Source of the DNA: Ephydatia muelleri
Lineage: Eukaryota > Porifera > Demospongiae > Spongillida > Spongillidae
Length of the DNA stretch: 64,000 nucleotides
Assembly (NCBI GenBank): GCA_013339895.1
Contig: JABACO010000022.1
Coordinates: 3,659,837-3,723,836, forward strand
Direction: 5' to 3'
The notes beneath the pieces were generated by a model. It searched no databases, had not been told where the DNA came from, and worked only from the letters and a program-made list of their open reading frames with translations. The position numbers and the translations under genes are program-made. Shown piece by piece: positions 1-12,149 of this stretch (positions are counted from its first letter, which is position 1; the number at the start of each line of letters is the position of its first letter).

Positions 1-631
1 GTATTCAAGTTACAACTGCACAGACAGCAGCAAATGTAAAATACTATGACGTAAGAAAGCTATTATCTTACAGAATCCACTGAAAAGTGAAACCGCAAAT
101 ACACTCTTACAGAACTCACTGAAAAGTGAAACTGAAGATAAACTGTCACAAGCTTCCTCAGATGTATGTCGCAAACCACAACCTTTAGTACCACATCATG
201 TACAATCTCATCAACTCATATGCACACATAACTACTACATAAGCTGGAAGTAACCAACATTGACAGTGATTCAGAAACTGCAACACAAAACCCAGGATCT
301 GCACATAAACCCAACAAGGAAAAAGTAAGCACTTTATTTCATATTCATTTTGTCATTGATGAATTGTGTATTATCAGAGCAATACTTCAGATACACAGTA
401 GGTCTCCTAAAGGCCCATACAAAAGAAAGTGAACCTCTCATCTTGAAAGTAGCACTAGAGAATGAAGACGAAAAATCAGGTAGACCAAAGTCAATCTAAA
501 ATATACAGGTTTACTTATGATTGGGTGGATACATGTATTGTCCCTAGTTGTATGACAACCTGTATTCTATGCAATATACAAATATTCAATATGTACCTTT
601 GGCCTTATGAGCATCTAACCATTCTCTTTAG

Positions 632-2289
632 ACGAAGAAGCTGATTTGCAAAAACCATCCCTCAGCATCAAAGATGGTAGCAACACTACAAGCTCTTACG
701 CCAAAGAAGTTGATTTGCAGGACATTTCAAAACTAAAACCAACCTTAGGAGTTAAGGATGGTAGCAACCTTAAACTCTTTCCATCTTCAGCCAAAGAAGC
801 TGACTTGCAGGACATTCCAAAACTAAAGCCATCTCTTGGCCTCGAAGATGACAAACGCATTACACAATCTTTCTCTTTAGTTGAAGAAATTGACTTGACA
901 AACATTCCAAAGCTAAAACCATCACTGGGTCTTAAAGATGGTCACAGCCGAAGGGACACTGTGACCAGGCGGCAGAGAAAGCACAGGCCTGCTACAAACA
1001 GGCATACATTGCTACTTGATTCTGATGAAGCCGCATGGATGGGCACAACACGTGTTGAAGTGCCAACATCAACACCAGTGAAAATAGCAATAACTGAGGA
1101 TTCCAATTCTGTATGCAATTCACATTTAATGTCTTTGTTTTCAAATACCACTATCCCACTTACACATACACTCATGCACCCCAAACACACATACAGCAGA
1201 CAGATATTCAGTCTGAAATCCATGCAAGGTAAAATATTATTATTCCTGTGATGTATGTGGTTGATATTCTAACCCATCCTGCAGGGCTGATGAAAGTGAA
1301 AATCAAGCCAAAATTCAGCATACCACCCCAAAACACCAGTTCACCTCACACTGAAAACTTGAATGAATTGTACTCTGGAGGAGGCATACTATCAGCTAAT
1401 GATTTTAGAAGCAGATCAGGTGAAGCGCAACCTAAAATCAATAAGATATCGTTTGAAGAGGGCACAAGTGCAGTGCCCAGAAATGAACGGCTAAATCCCA
1501 TTCCTGAGCTGAGAAAAAGGACATCCTTGGGGGTAGCCAACACAAAAGGAACATTTCCACTGGATTTGGAACATAGGAATTTAGGAAGCATCCAAAGAAA
1601 GAGACAATCATTAGACGCTGAACTTTATCTGACTGCAATCACAAAAGAGTCACCAATGACCAGTGCTCAGCAGGCAGGACCAGGTGATGGTCCAGCAGTG
1701 TGTGGTCCAACGAACAGACAGAGTACAATTTCATCGGAGCGAACCAATACATTAAAGGAGGACATATCTGGGCCAGCAGGGAACTCCACTGCACTCAGCA
1801 ACACAAACACAATGGTAGATTTATTGCAAACTGAGCTGTGTTTGATTTCACTGCATTTTTGTCCCACTCCAGAAAAGAGCACGATCATACACCATTTGTT
1901 CTACAACAGCACTAAAAGTGAGCAATAAATTATACACATACACACATTAAATCTGCTTTCGAAATATGCTAAACACTACATTGCATATTACAACAAATAA
2001 TTACTTTATGTAGGATTCCAAAGAGTCCAAATCTGCTTCAAAAACAAACAGTCCTGGCTCTGCCACTACATCAAACCAACAGAGCACCAAAGACAGCCAT
2101 CTTACTGCCACTACATCAAACCAACAGAGCACCAAAGACAGCCATCTTACTGCCACTACATCAAACCAACAGAGCACCAAAGACAGCCATCTTACTGCCA
2201 CTACATCAAACCAACAGAGCACTAATGACAGCCTACTGCCAAAACAAGGTCTTGTTAAAGCCCGAATGGCAATGTTCCAAAAACAGTGA
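632..2289 (+). CDS. 3' exons of an unrecognised low-complexity protein with internal repeats
   Basis: I do not recognise this protein. Three exons join in frame: 632-1228, 1285-1814 and 2014-2289, with GT/AG junctions and stop TGA at 2287-2289. Together they give about 467 residues. The first exon holds three diverged copies of a motif of the type DLQDIPKLKPSLGLKDG spaced by about 40 residues, followed by a basic stretch (RRQRKHRP) near 960-1000. The second exon is Ser/Thr/Asn-rich. The third holds four copies of a 15-residue repeat and ends in a short basic-hydrophobic tail (GLVKARMAMFQKQ). The composition suggests a disordered protein, perhaps a scaffold; that is inference. Coding-like sequence continues upstream (repeated LKSETE-type units near 75-150, possible small exons near 242-322 and 378-479), but I could not join these in frame, so the start is unknown. 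It faces tail-to-tail the gene ending at 3128. Confidence 0.6.
2062..2241 (+). repeat. 45-bp coding minisatellite, 4 units
   Basis: Four near-identical 45-bp units lie inside the last exon of the gene above and encode a 15-residue unit of the type TTSNQQSTKDSHLTA. The first three are almost identical and the fourth differs by a few bases, as expected from recent slippage or unequal exchange. The period is a multiple of three, so copy number can change without breaking the frame. Confidence 0.9.
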
Positions 2290-3127
2290 AGCATTGAGTG
2301 CAGAAAGAAGGTTGTTGCTCAATGCTCATTACGCATTTCAAAATTCCTGCACACTGAAATGTTTACTAAAAGTTAATGCACTGCTAATACGCCATACACA
2401 TGCATGCATTCTTTCCCCAAATACTGTTATCCCTTTTGCACACGATCTGCCACATCAGCTGTGCAACAATGATCAGAATGGTCTGGTCAACCTGACCAGT
2501 CTTGTGCCTTACAGGACTGTATGGTTCAGTGCATGCAACCATGCCTCTTCAACACCGATTATGTTAATTATGCAAGTCACCACAACACAGGGCAATATGT
2601 GGACATCCGTATCATGAGCCAATCAATCCTCAATGTTCATATGTGTTTTAAAAAGTTTTACTTGCTCCATAATAAAAAGGATGTAATACTTCAGAATGAT
2701 ACAGGCGTGCCCACACACACACACACACACACACAATTATTCATTAAAATAGAACACCTATTCATATACTCAATGCACATTGTGAATCTTGTGTCCAGAT
2801 TTATCACCCGCCCCTTAAAGTGGGATAGCAACCACCTGACTTTAGAAATATAGATAAGGCAGTTCTAAGGCTTGTGAGATAACTACAACTAATTGTAACT
2901 GGTTTGCAGGTACATCTTTTGTCAGTGACAGATTCCTTTCTTGCTACAGAGTTAAATACAGTATTGATGGAAAGTGTAATGGCATGAATTACATTTTAAT
3001 TGCAGCACATAAATTCTTGTACTATAGAGCCAGAAGGTTGACAAAACGTTTAATACATACATGTACACAGAAATATGCAGACCAGTGTAAACAATAGCAG
3101 GTCCAAATGTACACAAGCAAATACAAA
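2290..3127. other. intergenic spacer between convergent 3' ends
   Basis: No coding sequence is supported here. It contains a short CA microsatellite near 2713-2735 and is otherwise AT-rich spacer between two convergent genes. Confidence 0.6.
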
Positions 3128-5869
3128 TCATCGAAATTTCTTTACATCTGGTTCCGTCACCTTTAACACACCCTTCTTGAAGCGACCAACTGGTGGATCC
3201 AAAGAGGATAGCCTGTCCCTCCAACGACCTCTGCCCCTGGACAAAAGTAACAAAACATACTCATACGTACATCACTAATGTTCTATACTAAATAGCGTAG
3301 CAGTTCTTGCTATGAGTGACTTCAGGAGTAGAGTTGAAACATATTGAGCACGACAAAACTACTTTCTAAATCACACATCTAATTCAGTTGCAAAGAATAA
3401 ACACACGTATGTGTGTGGAACTTCATTGCATGACAACAATCGCCTGCAGGTTATGCTGGATTACCAAACCATCTATGGCTCAAACAAATTTTATTTTTTA
3501 TTGCAGGAAAATCAGTGGTCATGTGAAGTGGTACACTATTGCCATTCAAAATCCAAATACATGCTCTTAATCAGAGGCTGTTCAAACACAAAAGATATTT
3601 CAACTACAGTGGAACCCTCACTGTACATATCCGGCCACTGGTATTATCTAGCATTAAATTACTGAGTGAGCATCTACACAATACCTTGAACACTACAAGT
3701 ACTTCAAGTAGTAGTACTAAAAGTAGTTTCACAAAAAGAAAGTGTGTGCAGTTCGTGTGTAGTTCCTTTGGAAACTAAATTAGCTGCTATCATCGTCACA
3801 GGAAAGGAGATCTCAAGTGAAAGTAGCTAGTTGGTCATTCCTGTGTTGATGATCAAAAGAAGGGGGGAAAAGAAACTATCGTTTGCTCAAAGTTGACAAA
3901 CTAGGCAAAGCATTGTCTGTGTGGTTTGTGTGGTTTGCTCAGAGAAGGGATCTAGATCTATACGACTTTAAGTACACTAATCTTGTGTGAAAGGCAATGC
4001 AGCTTTGGCAAAGTTGCAGCTGAAGCTTTAATAGACCAAATTCTGACAAAACTTGAAAACGATTGCTAAAACAGCAGAAGCTGAGGCCAAGGCTATGACA
4101 ATGCTGCAACTCATGGCAGGAGTTCCATTGGAGTTAAGCAGCAAATTTTGCAGTTAAACCATCTTTACTCCATACATAAACCATTGTTTAATGTATTCAT
4201 CAATCTCACAAATGATGCAATCGAGTTGCCACTGCAAACCTTTCCCAGTTGCATGATGAAGTGGGTGCTGATCATTTATACGAGATTCTAACGGGATGAA
4301 GGAAGGGTACTCATGCAGTCGCAGGGAATAACCTCCCTGTAGCGTGTTTTCAGCCACTTCCATCTTGTTGTGTACTCCAGACTTGTATACTGTACTTTTA
4401 TACATGAAGGGACCTAACGCATACATTTTATAGTTTCCAGTATGCGCAATAGAAAAGTAACACTTGCATTGAAATGTATGGCTAATAAAAAACTCAGCGC
4501 CTTACAACTCCATGACAGATACTCCGATTCTCAGTGCATAAGTGCTGGCTTACCATTGGGTCGACTGCATACCAAACCACGACGCTGGTCATAATTTCAC
4601 ACATCCAAAGAATTTGAAATCTTGAAAAAACATGCGTTAGGTCCCTTTTCGCGGAAATGATCCCACATACATATCTTTAAATTGTCCATTGTTTCGCCAC
4701 AGTCATTGGAACTAGATGGTCTGTGTGCTTCAGTAGAAGCACACAGACTGATCATTATATTCTCATTGGGTCTCCAATGAGAATATAACGGAACAGCCAG
4801 ACTGTGTCCCAATACAAAATGTACCAGAAGCGGCCAGACTGCAGTACCTCACACCACCACCACCACCACTGGTGACAAGATGGAAGATATAGTTGTGTAT
4901 CTTCCACAACAGCAGGAGAACCTACTACCACTAACTCACGCAGTGGAAGAAGACCTCGAAGACTGGTCATGAGATACAGGCCCCCAGCGGAGCATCCACC
5001 AGCACATGCAGATGTGGAAGCCCATGATGAACCTGGCCCCGATAGCTCCTGCACTCAGACGATCAACTAGAATCAGACAACCCCCTGGCTGGTACGGGGA
5101 TCGTATTATACTACCTGACAAACTTGCATAAGTGTGAGGTCACACTAAAAATGTAGGAGGGAGAAGTGTAACATGGGACATGCAACCATCCAACTCACCT
5201 GACTACAAGTGGCACCATGCATATGTCGTGTGAACTTTGACCATCTGTGATGCATGCACTTTTTATGTATTTAACACCGGATCCGTGAGAACAGGACATT
5301 TTTTTGAGCTGATTTTGTCAAACGCACGTTTTTGAAAATTAGTCAGAAGCGATCCAATTGTCGTAAACGCTATGAACTATAATAATACAACTCTCCACAT
5401 GAATATTTATGCTTTCCCACCTTCATACCTACTTCCTAGCCTATCCTGTGTTTGTTCAAAGTTCGTAACTTACAAACGTCACCGAAAAAAGTACACTTTT
5501 TTCGGTGACGTTTTTCTCATTCGTAAACAGTGAATATATTCTCATTTCTACACACAAACATCGAATTCTACTAATTTTGGCACTGCAGTCTTTCAGCTCT
5601 CTGAAAGACAGAGTTCAAAGCCAAATGTCTATCATATAGGTCTGGGCACGATGGAAATAAGTAATTACGCGTATACGGGCGGAGGTCCTATTAAAGCTTC
5701 ACGCTAATATTAGTGACATATAAGCCACGCATTTGTCGATTATCGTTTCTCTCTCTCCTCTCTCTCCAGAGAGGAGAAGCGAGAGAGAGAAGAAGAGCAG
5801 AGAGCTCTCTAGAGAGAGAAGCTCTCGCGGCTCTCTCTCCACGTCTTCTCTCCTCCCTCTCTCTCTCTC

Positions 5870-5934
<65 letters not shown>

Positions 5935-8230
5935 CTCTCTCTCTCTTCTCTCTCTCTCTCTCGTCAACGGCCTTTTCTGATGTTAATCCTGCACAAAACG
6001 TATCAATTTTGTAAAGTTTTCATGTACTCTGTGATGCGCCTTACTAGCTCGTACAGGTGTATCTGGTAACCATCTATCCTTCCTTGGACGACCTGGACGT
6101 TGGTGGGGTTTGCATAGACAACACTTAGTGCAACGCGTTCCTCCATCACACTTAGTGCACACTGGTTTCTTGTGCTTCTCAGCACATGATGGCAACATTT
6201 ACACTCGACTCGTCCACTAATGACTAAATAACAAATTACGTCACTTTCCATGGGTCTGGGAGACTTACCAAGGCAAGTTGGCTTAACATTTTGTACAAAA
6301 TCTAAGCGGATTAATGAAACGTTATTCGCTATGATCTCTATTGGTAAACAAACTAAGCATGAAAGCACAATAAAACTTGTTGAATAGGGCTTGAGAAAAA
6401 AGTGTACTTACGTCCCCGCGATGACCGAGAAATTGCGAATCGCGTCTCTTACAATGCATACAGATCTAGCATCAATCTTGCTACAAGATTAAAAATGACA
6501 TAAACAATTTCAGCGCTGGTTGGGCTATCCAAAAATGCCACTCTTGTAGCGAGAAACATTTTTCCGACTAATTTTCTGAATGGAGGGTTCGACAAAAAAA
6601 ATGTCCTGTTCTCATGGATCCGGTGTTAAGTGTGCGCATTGTGTATGTAAGAGAGATTACTACTTCGCTGCATTACCTTACCTGGTCAACCTCTTGGCGC
6701 GGGCGCTACAGTAATAACAACTATTTATCTAACAGCTGATACTGTTAAGTTGACATAATCACAATGCTATGAAGTTAGTTCAATAGTACACATGATTCTA
6801 GTTTTAGTTGCCAAGGCAGCAGGAACCCAAACCTTGTCTTTCAATTTAGTATACCATCTAATCACGTCATTGAAAACGCTTCATATCTATGGGGAAAAGA
6901 GTGTGCCTCCTCCTATGTCTTATTAAAATCGAGATTCTGTTAAACAGCAATGCACAGTAGAGGATCAAAGAGAGCCATCTCCCCGGGAACCTTGCGTTGG
7001 CAACGGTAAATGCAGTCTCTAGGTACAGTAATAACTTTTGGGGCTATTTATCTTAACTATTTGAGACATAGCATTTTTGATATTGATAGGGAAAAATGTA
7101 AACCCCTTCATCAACAACAGATATAACTAAGGTGGTCATTACTTTGATGCAATTTTATAAACATTGCATGAATGGCGAGGGAACATATATTCCCGTATGT
7201 TCCCGCTGGACATTTGTACATTAAGATTTGGGGGGATGGGTGCAACATGCAGCATTTCCGTTTGCGCACAAACAGAACGTAACCTTTTTCATGACCTCTA
7301 CTTGATCATGCACATGTACCGTACACATAGATTGAGAAATAAGCCTACATATGACGATCTAGATATCTGGCAATTTTACATATACGGCAATGCTTTCAGA
7401 TGGACCAATGACATTGCACTGTCATTGGTAAGGGAAGATGGGAAGTAACTTGAGAGGTTGGGGCCGTACTGTCAAGTGAGGTAAGGTGCTAGATATGCCT
7501 TACTTTAAGGATGTGTGCTGAATGAGTTGTTACAATGGTGCAATCGTCAACACAACTGTCCCCCATTGACTCTGAACTCACTGCGGTTTACTTGTGTCTT
7601 TCTTTCTTTTGGATGTTACCTAATGAATACACAACGCATTTCTGAGCAATACAGCTAGCGCATTACACTCTGCTATAATGAGCTCCACACAAAAACATAC
7701 ACAAAATATAAAGCTTTGAGAACCCACTAACATCAGGATGGAAAAACGTGTCAACTTCATTACAATCGTATGATGGGCAACACAAGCAACATGGCACCTC
7801 TGCATGCAAAAATTACCCTCAGGAAATGACAATCGGAAAGTGCTGGTATTAGAGTAGTATTTTTATAACTAAGACCACCTTTTTCTTTCCTCAAAGAACA
7901 CTCAATTCAAATTTGTCCAACCAAAAAATAACAACTACTGCAGTATGTTTGTTCAAAGTTGCTTGCCATGACAACATAAATGTATCATCACAGCAATAAC
8001 AACCTCAACCTAACCAGGAGCTAATAATTGTATTGCTGAGATTCAGTAATGGCTAGGAAAATTTTAATCCAATGTTTTCCAGTCAGAACTTGGGCTGCCA
8101 TTATGGCTGTAGGGTCCTCACAAGTACTGGCCAAATACCATCACATAAACTGCTAGCATAGTGGACACCGCATCTTATATTTGAACTCCTGATTCTTAAG
8201 CACAAGTGCATATTCACTTCCAGTGAATCA

Positions 8231-8271
<41 letters not shown>

Positions 8272-9940
8272 ACACACACACAGAGACAAACAGACCCACG
8301 CATATATACAAACACACATAAACATACGCATAAAGATAAAAATACACGTACGCTCGTTCCACCAATGCTTTCTCTGCCTTCCTGCCGCTTCTGCTTTATC
8401 ATCTCTTGATAAATAGGATAGGGCACACATTTCTTCCTTTCCTGACGAAGCACAAGCCATCATCAAGGCATGTGATGTCAACGATGGTATACTTACTTCC
8501 CCTCCCAGTGCCTTGATTCTCTCCACCACGTGTCTCTGCTTTTCACGACCAGTCAGAGCTGAGGCCGCTGCATGTGACACACGCCCGCACATCAGCTACT
8601 GTCATATCAATCCTCCCTCAACCTTCTCTCTCTCAAAACCCCTCAAACTAATCCCCCCTCCCTCCCACTCCATTATTATCCTTTATCTCACATCACAAGC
8701 TCTACCACCTGCATTGTTTATTGATCAATGCCACCTACAGGTATGCTACCCCTATAGACATTATGCAATGTAAACATTTGTTTAACAAGTATCATAATGT
8801 GTCATGACAAAATCCCCCCACTCCCCCCAGTCTGCTGTAGCAGGAACAACTGTCAGTTGGGGAGAGGTTTTTTTTTAATGAGGTGCGCAGTAAGATGGTG
8901 CCAAAGGTGCCCCACCAACTTGCTAGTTTGATTGAAAGAGTGTTGAGGTGGGAGATGGGTGAAATTTGACGATGGATTTGGAATCAGGATGAAAACTTGG
9001 CTTCACTAGGGCACCTTCAGCGCCAACCCAAAGGGTCACTTTCCAAATGATCACTCCAGCTCATTACCTGAAAGATACTCAACTCATTCTACTGTATTAA
9101 ATTAGCACTGACACAAGGAGAACATAATGCAACAGCCCAATATTTGGGTTCCAGCCTCTGATTTGAATTCGCTTTTTCTACTCAAGCAATACGACCCACA
9201 TGATTCTCTCTTTATAAACTTTAAGATAATGCCAGTTGTGTGCTGATCCTAACAGCAAGCAATGTACCAAAAGTACTGTTCCCATTCCTGGGGGGGAACA
9301 GTGTCACCAATTATTAAGCAAACTGGAAGGACTATATTAGCGCACAATGAGTTGCAGCTGATACATCACGGTATAGACATTGATTTGATATAGATGCTAG
9401 TACAGACCGCTCTCCAAAGGGGAAGAAGTATACACCGCTACCTCACCACCAACCTCCACACTGCGATCATCACCATTAATTTAACTCCCTACTGTACCTC
9501 GCTGTCACCACCACTTGCCTGTCACGACAATTCATACCACCACTAGCGCCCAACACACAACAAACGCTCACCAAACTTCTGAACGTCTCTAAGTATCGAT
9601 CTGAAGTCTTGCGTTTCGTCACTCTCCGTCACCTTTCTGTTCTTCCCCCTGTGACCTGTCGGTACCTCATCATCACTCCCGCCGCTGTCACCATCTTTGC
9701 TATTCCCTAAAGCAAACACATCCGCTACGTTTCCATCCTAGTACGCAGGATGAGGGTATACGCTCATGTCGTACGTACTGTATATGCCTACGTTAGTACA
9801 TGTATGACACGTGGCAGACACGCGATGCCGCTCACCAGGAATATTTTCCGCGCTTTAGATTCGTCTTTCCCGCTTTTCTTTTTGAGGTATTTCGGCTCCT
9901 CAAAGACTATTACTTCTGGCTCTTTGCGACTTTTCTGCAT
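3128..9940 (-). CDS. C1orf131-like protein (DUF4602 family), spliced
   Basis: Exons read on the minus strand: exon 1 9940-9836 (ATG at 9940, 35 codons), exon 2 9737-9572, exon 3 8567-8497, exon 4 8441-8352, last exon 3236-3128 with TGA at 3130-3128. Exons 1-4 join with correct phase. Recognition rests on three blocks in the order of human C1orf131: an N-terminal EPEVIVFEEP, a middle block with REKQRHVVERIKALGG then VPYPIYQEMIKQKRQE, and a C-terminal VGRFKKGVLKVTEPDVKK. The family is small, basic and nucleolar, linked to small-subunit ribosome assembly; that is family knowledge. Exon 4 ends in phase 0 while the last exon needs phase 2, so at least one small exon between 3237 and 8351 is missing from this model. 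The last intron is full of mobile elements. The gene is head-to-head with DTD1, 126 bp apart. Confidence 0.75.
4405..4665. mobile_element. MITE family 1, copy 1 (left end truncated)
   Basis: The right end (4632-4665) carries the inverted terminal sequence of a family also seen at 13428-13663, 40457-40663 and 56416-56622; its outer end reads GGGATCxTTTCCGxGAAAAGG in reverse complement. The interior shares long blocks with the other copies (for example the stretch containing GCATTGAAATGTATGGCTAAT). At the left end only the inner part of the terminal repeat (AAGGGACCTAACGCAT) remains. No coding capacity. It lies in the last intron of the C1orf131-like gene. Confidence 0.7.
4755..4787. other. short perfect hairpin
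   Basis: TATATTCTCATTGG at the left is followed after a 4-base loop by its reverse complement. It sits just upstream of the retrotransposon pol remnant and has no assigned role. Confidence 0.6.
4800..5131 (+). pseudogene. C-terminal pol remnant of an LTR retrotransposon
   Basis: A reading frame ending at TAA 5129-5131 closes with a motif of the type RRSTRIRQPPGWYGD, which is characteristic of the extreme C-terminus of retrotransposon polyproteins. A polypurine tract (5153-5166) and an LTR starting TGTAAC at 5167 follow at once. Upstream, Pro- and acid-rich coding continues in a different frame, so at least one frameshift is present. No integrase or RT sequence remains; the element is strongly 5'-truncated. 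Confidence 0.65.
5275..6625. mobile_element. piggyBac-like (TTAA) DNA element, probably non-autonomous
   Basis: Terminal inverted repeats start CACCGGATCC at both ends, continue for about 31 bp with one mismatch (G/A at position 11), and end in a T-run. Each end abuts TTAA (5271-5274 and 6626-6629), the target duplication typical of piggyBac. Inside are a long CT microsatellite, a strong hairpin near 5480-5515 (CGTCACCGAAAAAAG and its complement), and a minus-strand Cys-rich reading frame in two overlapping frames (6368-5983) with CTKC, CTKCCLC and GRPRK motifs. That could be a decayed transposase tail, but no DDD catalytic core is visible. It inserted into the older LTR. Confidence 0.75.
5743..5972. 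repeat. CT/GA microsatellite
   Basis: A CT-rich simple repeat with internal inverted GA blocks (5770-5830) lies inside the TTAA element. The Ser/Leu-rich frames across it are not genes. Confidence 0.9.
6711..8351. other. intronic spacer of the C1orf131-like gene
   Basis: I see no further gene or element. A CA microsatellite lies at 8229-8283 near the donor of exon 4. An undetected small exon of the host gene may lie here. Confidence 0.45.
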
Positions 9941-10066
9941 TCGTATGTATGTAAAGTACTATAAAACATATACATAATATAGTATCCCCAGATAATGCGC
10001 ACAAATTACGCTTTCGAATTAAGAAACCTGTTGCTTTAAATAATAAAGATAAACTCCGAGGTCAGT
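9941..10066. promoter_or_regulatory. putative bidirectional promoter, C1orf131-like / DTD1
   Basis: Only 126 bp separate the two divergent start codons (9940 minus, 10067 plus). No TATA box is obvious at a fixed distance. The shared-promoter reading follows from geometry alone. Confidence 0.5.
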
Positions 10067-10640
10067 ATGAAGGCGATTATACAGCGAGTGGCATCCGCGA
10101 GTGTAACAGGTAGCGCAGCATGCGGATATTATTAAAACGGGATCGACAGCTTCCCTACAACACCTTGTTGTTTTTCCCACCAGTGGAAGGCCGCCATGTA
10201 AGTAGCATTGGACGAGGCCTGTGTGTGCTTTTGGGGATCAGCAGGGATGACGAACAGAAAGAGGCAGACTGGATGTGAGGAGATGCAACTAGCTCCTTAA
10301 AACTTTATGGTACAAAGGCAATATTTTCTTCCCCCCTTCCACCCTCTCATATTCTACCCACACCCCAAAGGGCAAGGAAAATAACCTCTCTTCGCCTGTT
10401 TCCAGACCCTGCATCCAACAAAGCCTGGGACAAGAGTGTGTCGGACCTTGGTCTTGAGATCCTGTGTGTCAGCCAGGTGTGATACTATGTATTCATATTC
10501 ACTGCATCTCTACTTTATTTTCTTCTGTGCCAAGCGAATGTTACCAGATATATAACCATAAGACCAATGAACCCACATCTTTTCTCTTTCTCATTATTTC
10601 ATCCCACACCTCTCTCTCCTCACTCTCCCTCTCTCTCTCT

Positions 10641-10710
<70 letters not shown>

Positions 10711-11696
10711 TTCCTCCTCTTTTAGTTCACACTATGTCACGTGCTGAAGGGAAATAAACCAGATTTTCACATTGCAATGGAAGGCACATCTGCAAATGTT
10801 ATGTACAATGACTTCCTGAAATCTCTGGGATCCTTGTTGCAAAGACCCGAGGATGCTAAAGGTATAAACTGACAAGGCTGATATTATTAGTTACTGGCTA
10901 TATAACATCATTATAGGTACACATAACACTCGTAAACCTGTGCACAGATAATACCATTCCATCTGGATGCACAAGAAGTGCCAAGGGTGTTTTATAGGGA
11001 AGGAGGTTGTATTTAACCCCATTATTAATTGCATCGTGATGTAAACTATGTGTCATCATCACAAACCAGGCTGGTGAAATTGATGTGCAAATAGTCTCAT
11101 CCCCAGCCTGATCCACCCACTGCTGCATATATCGGGTCTGGGGACAAGACTAAGTGCATTCTTTGTGATGTGTGTATATACAATGAGTGCTACCCAAAGC
11201 AGCCGTGTTTTTCAATGACACAGGTCTAGGGCGTCAGTAGAGGCACCTAGGTCAACATTAGTAACCTCCACCTCACGGCTAAATCACCCACTTCAGTGTA
11301 GCACATCTGATTCAGACATGTCGAAAAAGTGGCCATGTAGTTATATGTACTTTGTGCGTTTTTTGTTGTTGTTTTTTTTGTGATGTGGGTAGATGTTTGT
11401 GTGTCATGCTTTCATATGCACAGGGGGAGAGTTTGGAGCCTATATGCAAGTGCACATTCAAAATGATGGTCCTGTCACAATACAGCTGGAGACACCTACA
11501 ATTGCACCTCCAAAACAGGTTTGTTGCCATCCAAACTAATTGCAATTTCCATTCCCTCCCTTTACTTCCCTCCTCCCACCCTATACTTCCCTCCTCCCCA
11601 CCCTATTCTTCCCTCCTCATGCAGCGCAAGGGATCCGGTGCGTCAGTTGCAAAAACTAGTACCACTGAAGAAGATGATGCAAAACCTAAGGACTAA
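10067..11696 (+). CDS. DTD1: D-aminoacyl-tRNA deacylase (DTD1), complete
   Basis: Six exons join cleanly: 10067-10109, 10184-10274, 10371-10476, 10726-10861, 11424-11518, 11625-11696, giving 180 residues. The start is the ATG opening MKAIIQRVASASVT, the classic N-terminus of the family. The enzyme hydrolyses D-amino acids (and glycine mischarged on tRNA-Ala) from tRNA as a cytosolic homodimer. Both hallmarks are present: SQFT, split by the exon 3/4 junction (SQ in exon 3, FT in exon 4), and the cross-subunit Gly-cisPro motif NDGPVT in exon 5. The C-terminal tail is Ser/Thr/Lys-rich and acidic, somewhat shorter than the human protein. Intron 3 ends in a long CT microsatellite that serves as the polypyrimidine tract. 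The gene converges on SUGT1. Confidence 0.93.
10608..10713. repeat. CT microsatellite at a splice acceptor
   Basis: About 100 bp of almost pure CT ends some 12 bases before the acceptor of DTD1 exon 4 (exon starts 10726). Confidence 0.9.
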
Positions 11697-12149
11697 GGAC
11701 CACTTCCAATTGCATTACACACATTTATACTATGTATTGCTATTTAAAGAGAATGGGATACTGATAGTGTGTGCATGGATGCACACACATGCAGTGTATG
11801 GTGTTGCGTGTAGGCACATCGTGCAGTGTCCTTAATGGAAGGCCAGTCCTGAGGACATGTACACACATCCTCCCAGCCATATAAGAGTGCATGGTGTACA
11901 CACACACACACACACATGCACACACACATGCACACACACACACACACACACTCCCAGCCACATATGCGTGGCCTAATATGGCAATACTCTTCACTGTATT
12001 GTACATGTAATTGCGGTTCTCTTAAATGAGTTACACCTATTGTCCTTGTGCAGGCCACCACCATGCATCACCATATGATATCACCATCAACACTAGACAC
12101 ACATGCAGCTATGATACAATGTGCTCATAACTAGGCACTAGCGTCGAGG
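11697..12149. other. intergenic spacer between convergent DTD1 and SUGT1
   Basis: Holds the 3' ends of both transcripts and a CA microsatellite (about 11897-11951). No separate gene is seen. Confidence 0.6.

Larger units (their letters stand above)
5167..6710 (+). mobile_element. 3' LTR of the retrotransposon remnant, split by a nested element
   Basis: The LTR starts TGTAACATGG at 5167, directly after a purine tract, and ends GGGCGCTACA at 6710, so its ends form the expected TGTA...TACA pair. A 1,351-bp TTAA-flanked element interrupts it; without the insert the LTR is about 190 bp. No matching 5' LTR is seen in the window. Confidence 0.6.

Noticed and set aside
5713..6069. Ser/Leu-rich frames over the CT tract
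   Set aside because: Simple-sequence artefact inside the TTAA element.
7164..7448. 94-codon plus-strand frame
   Set aside because: No motif, splice context or repeat; consistent with chance in an intron.
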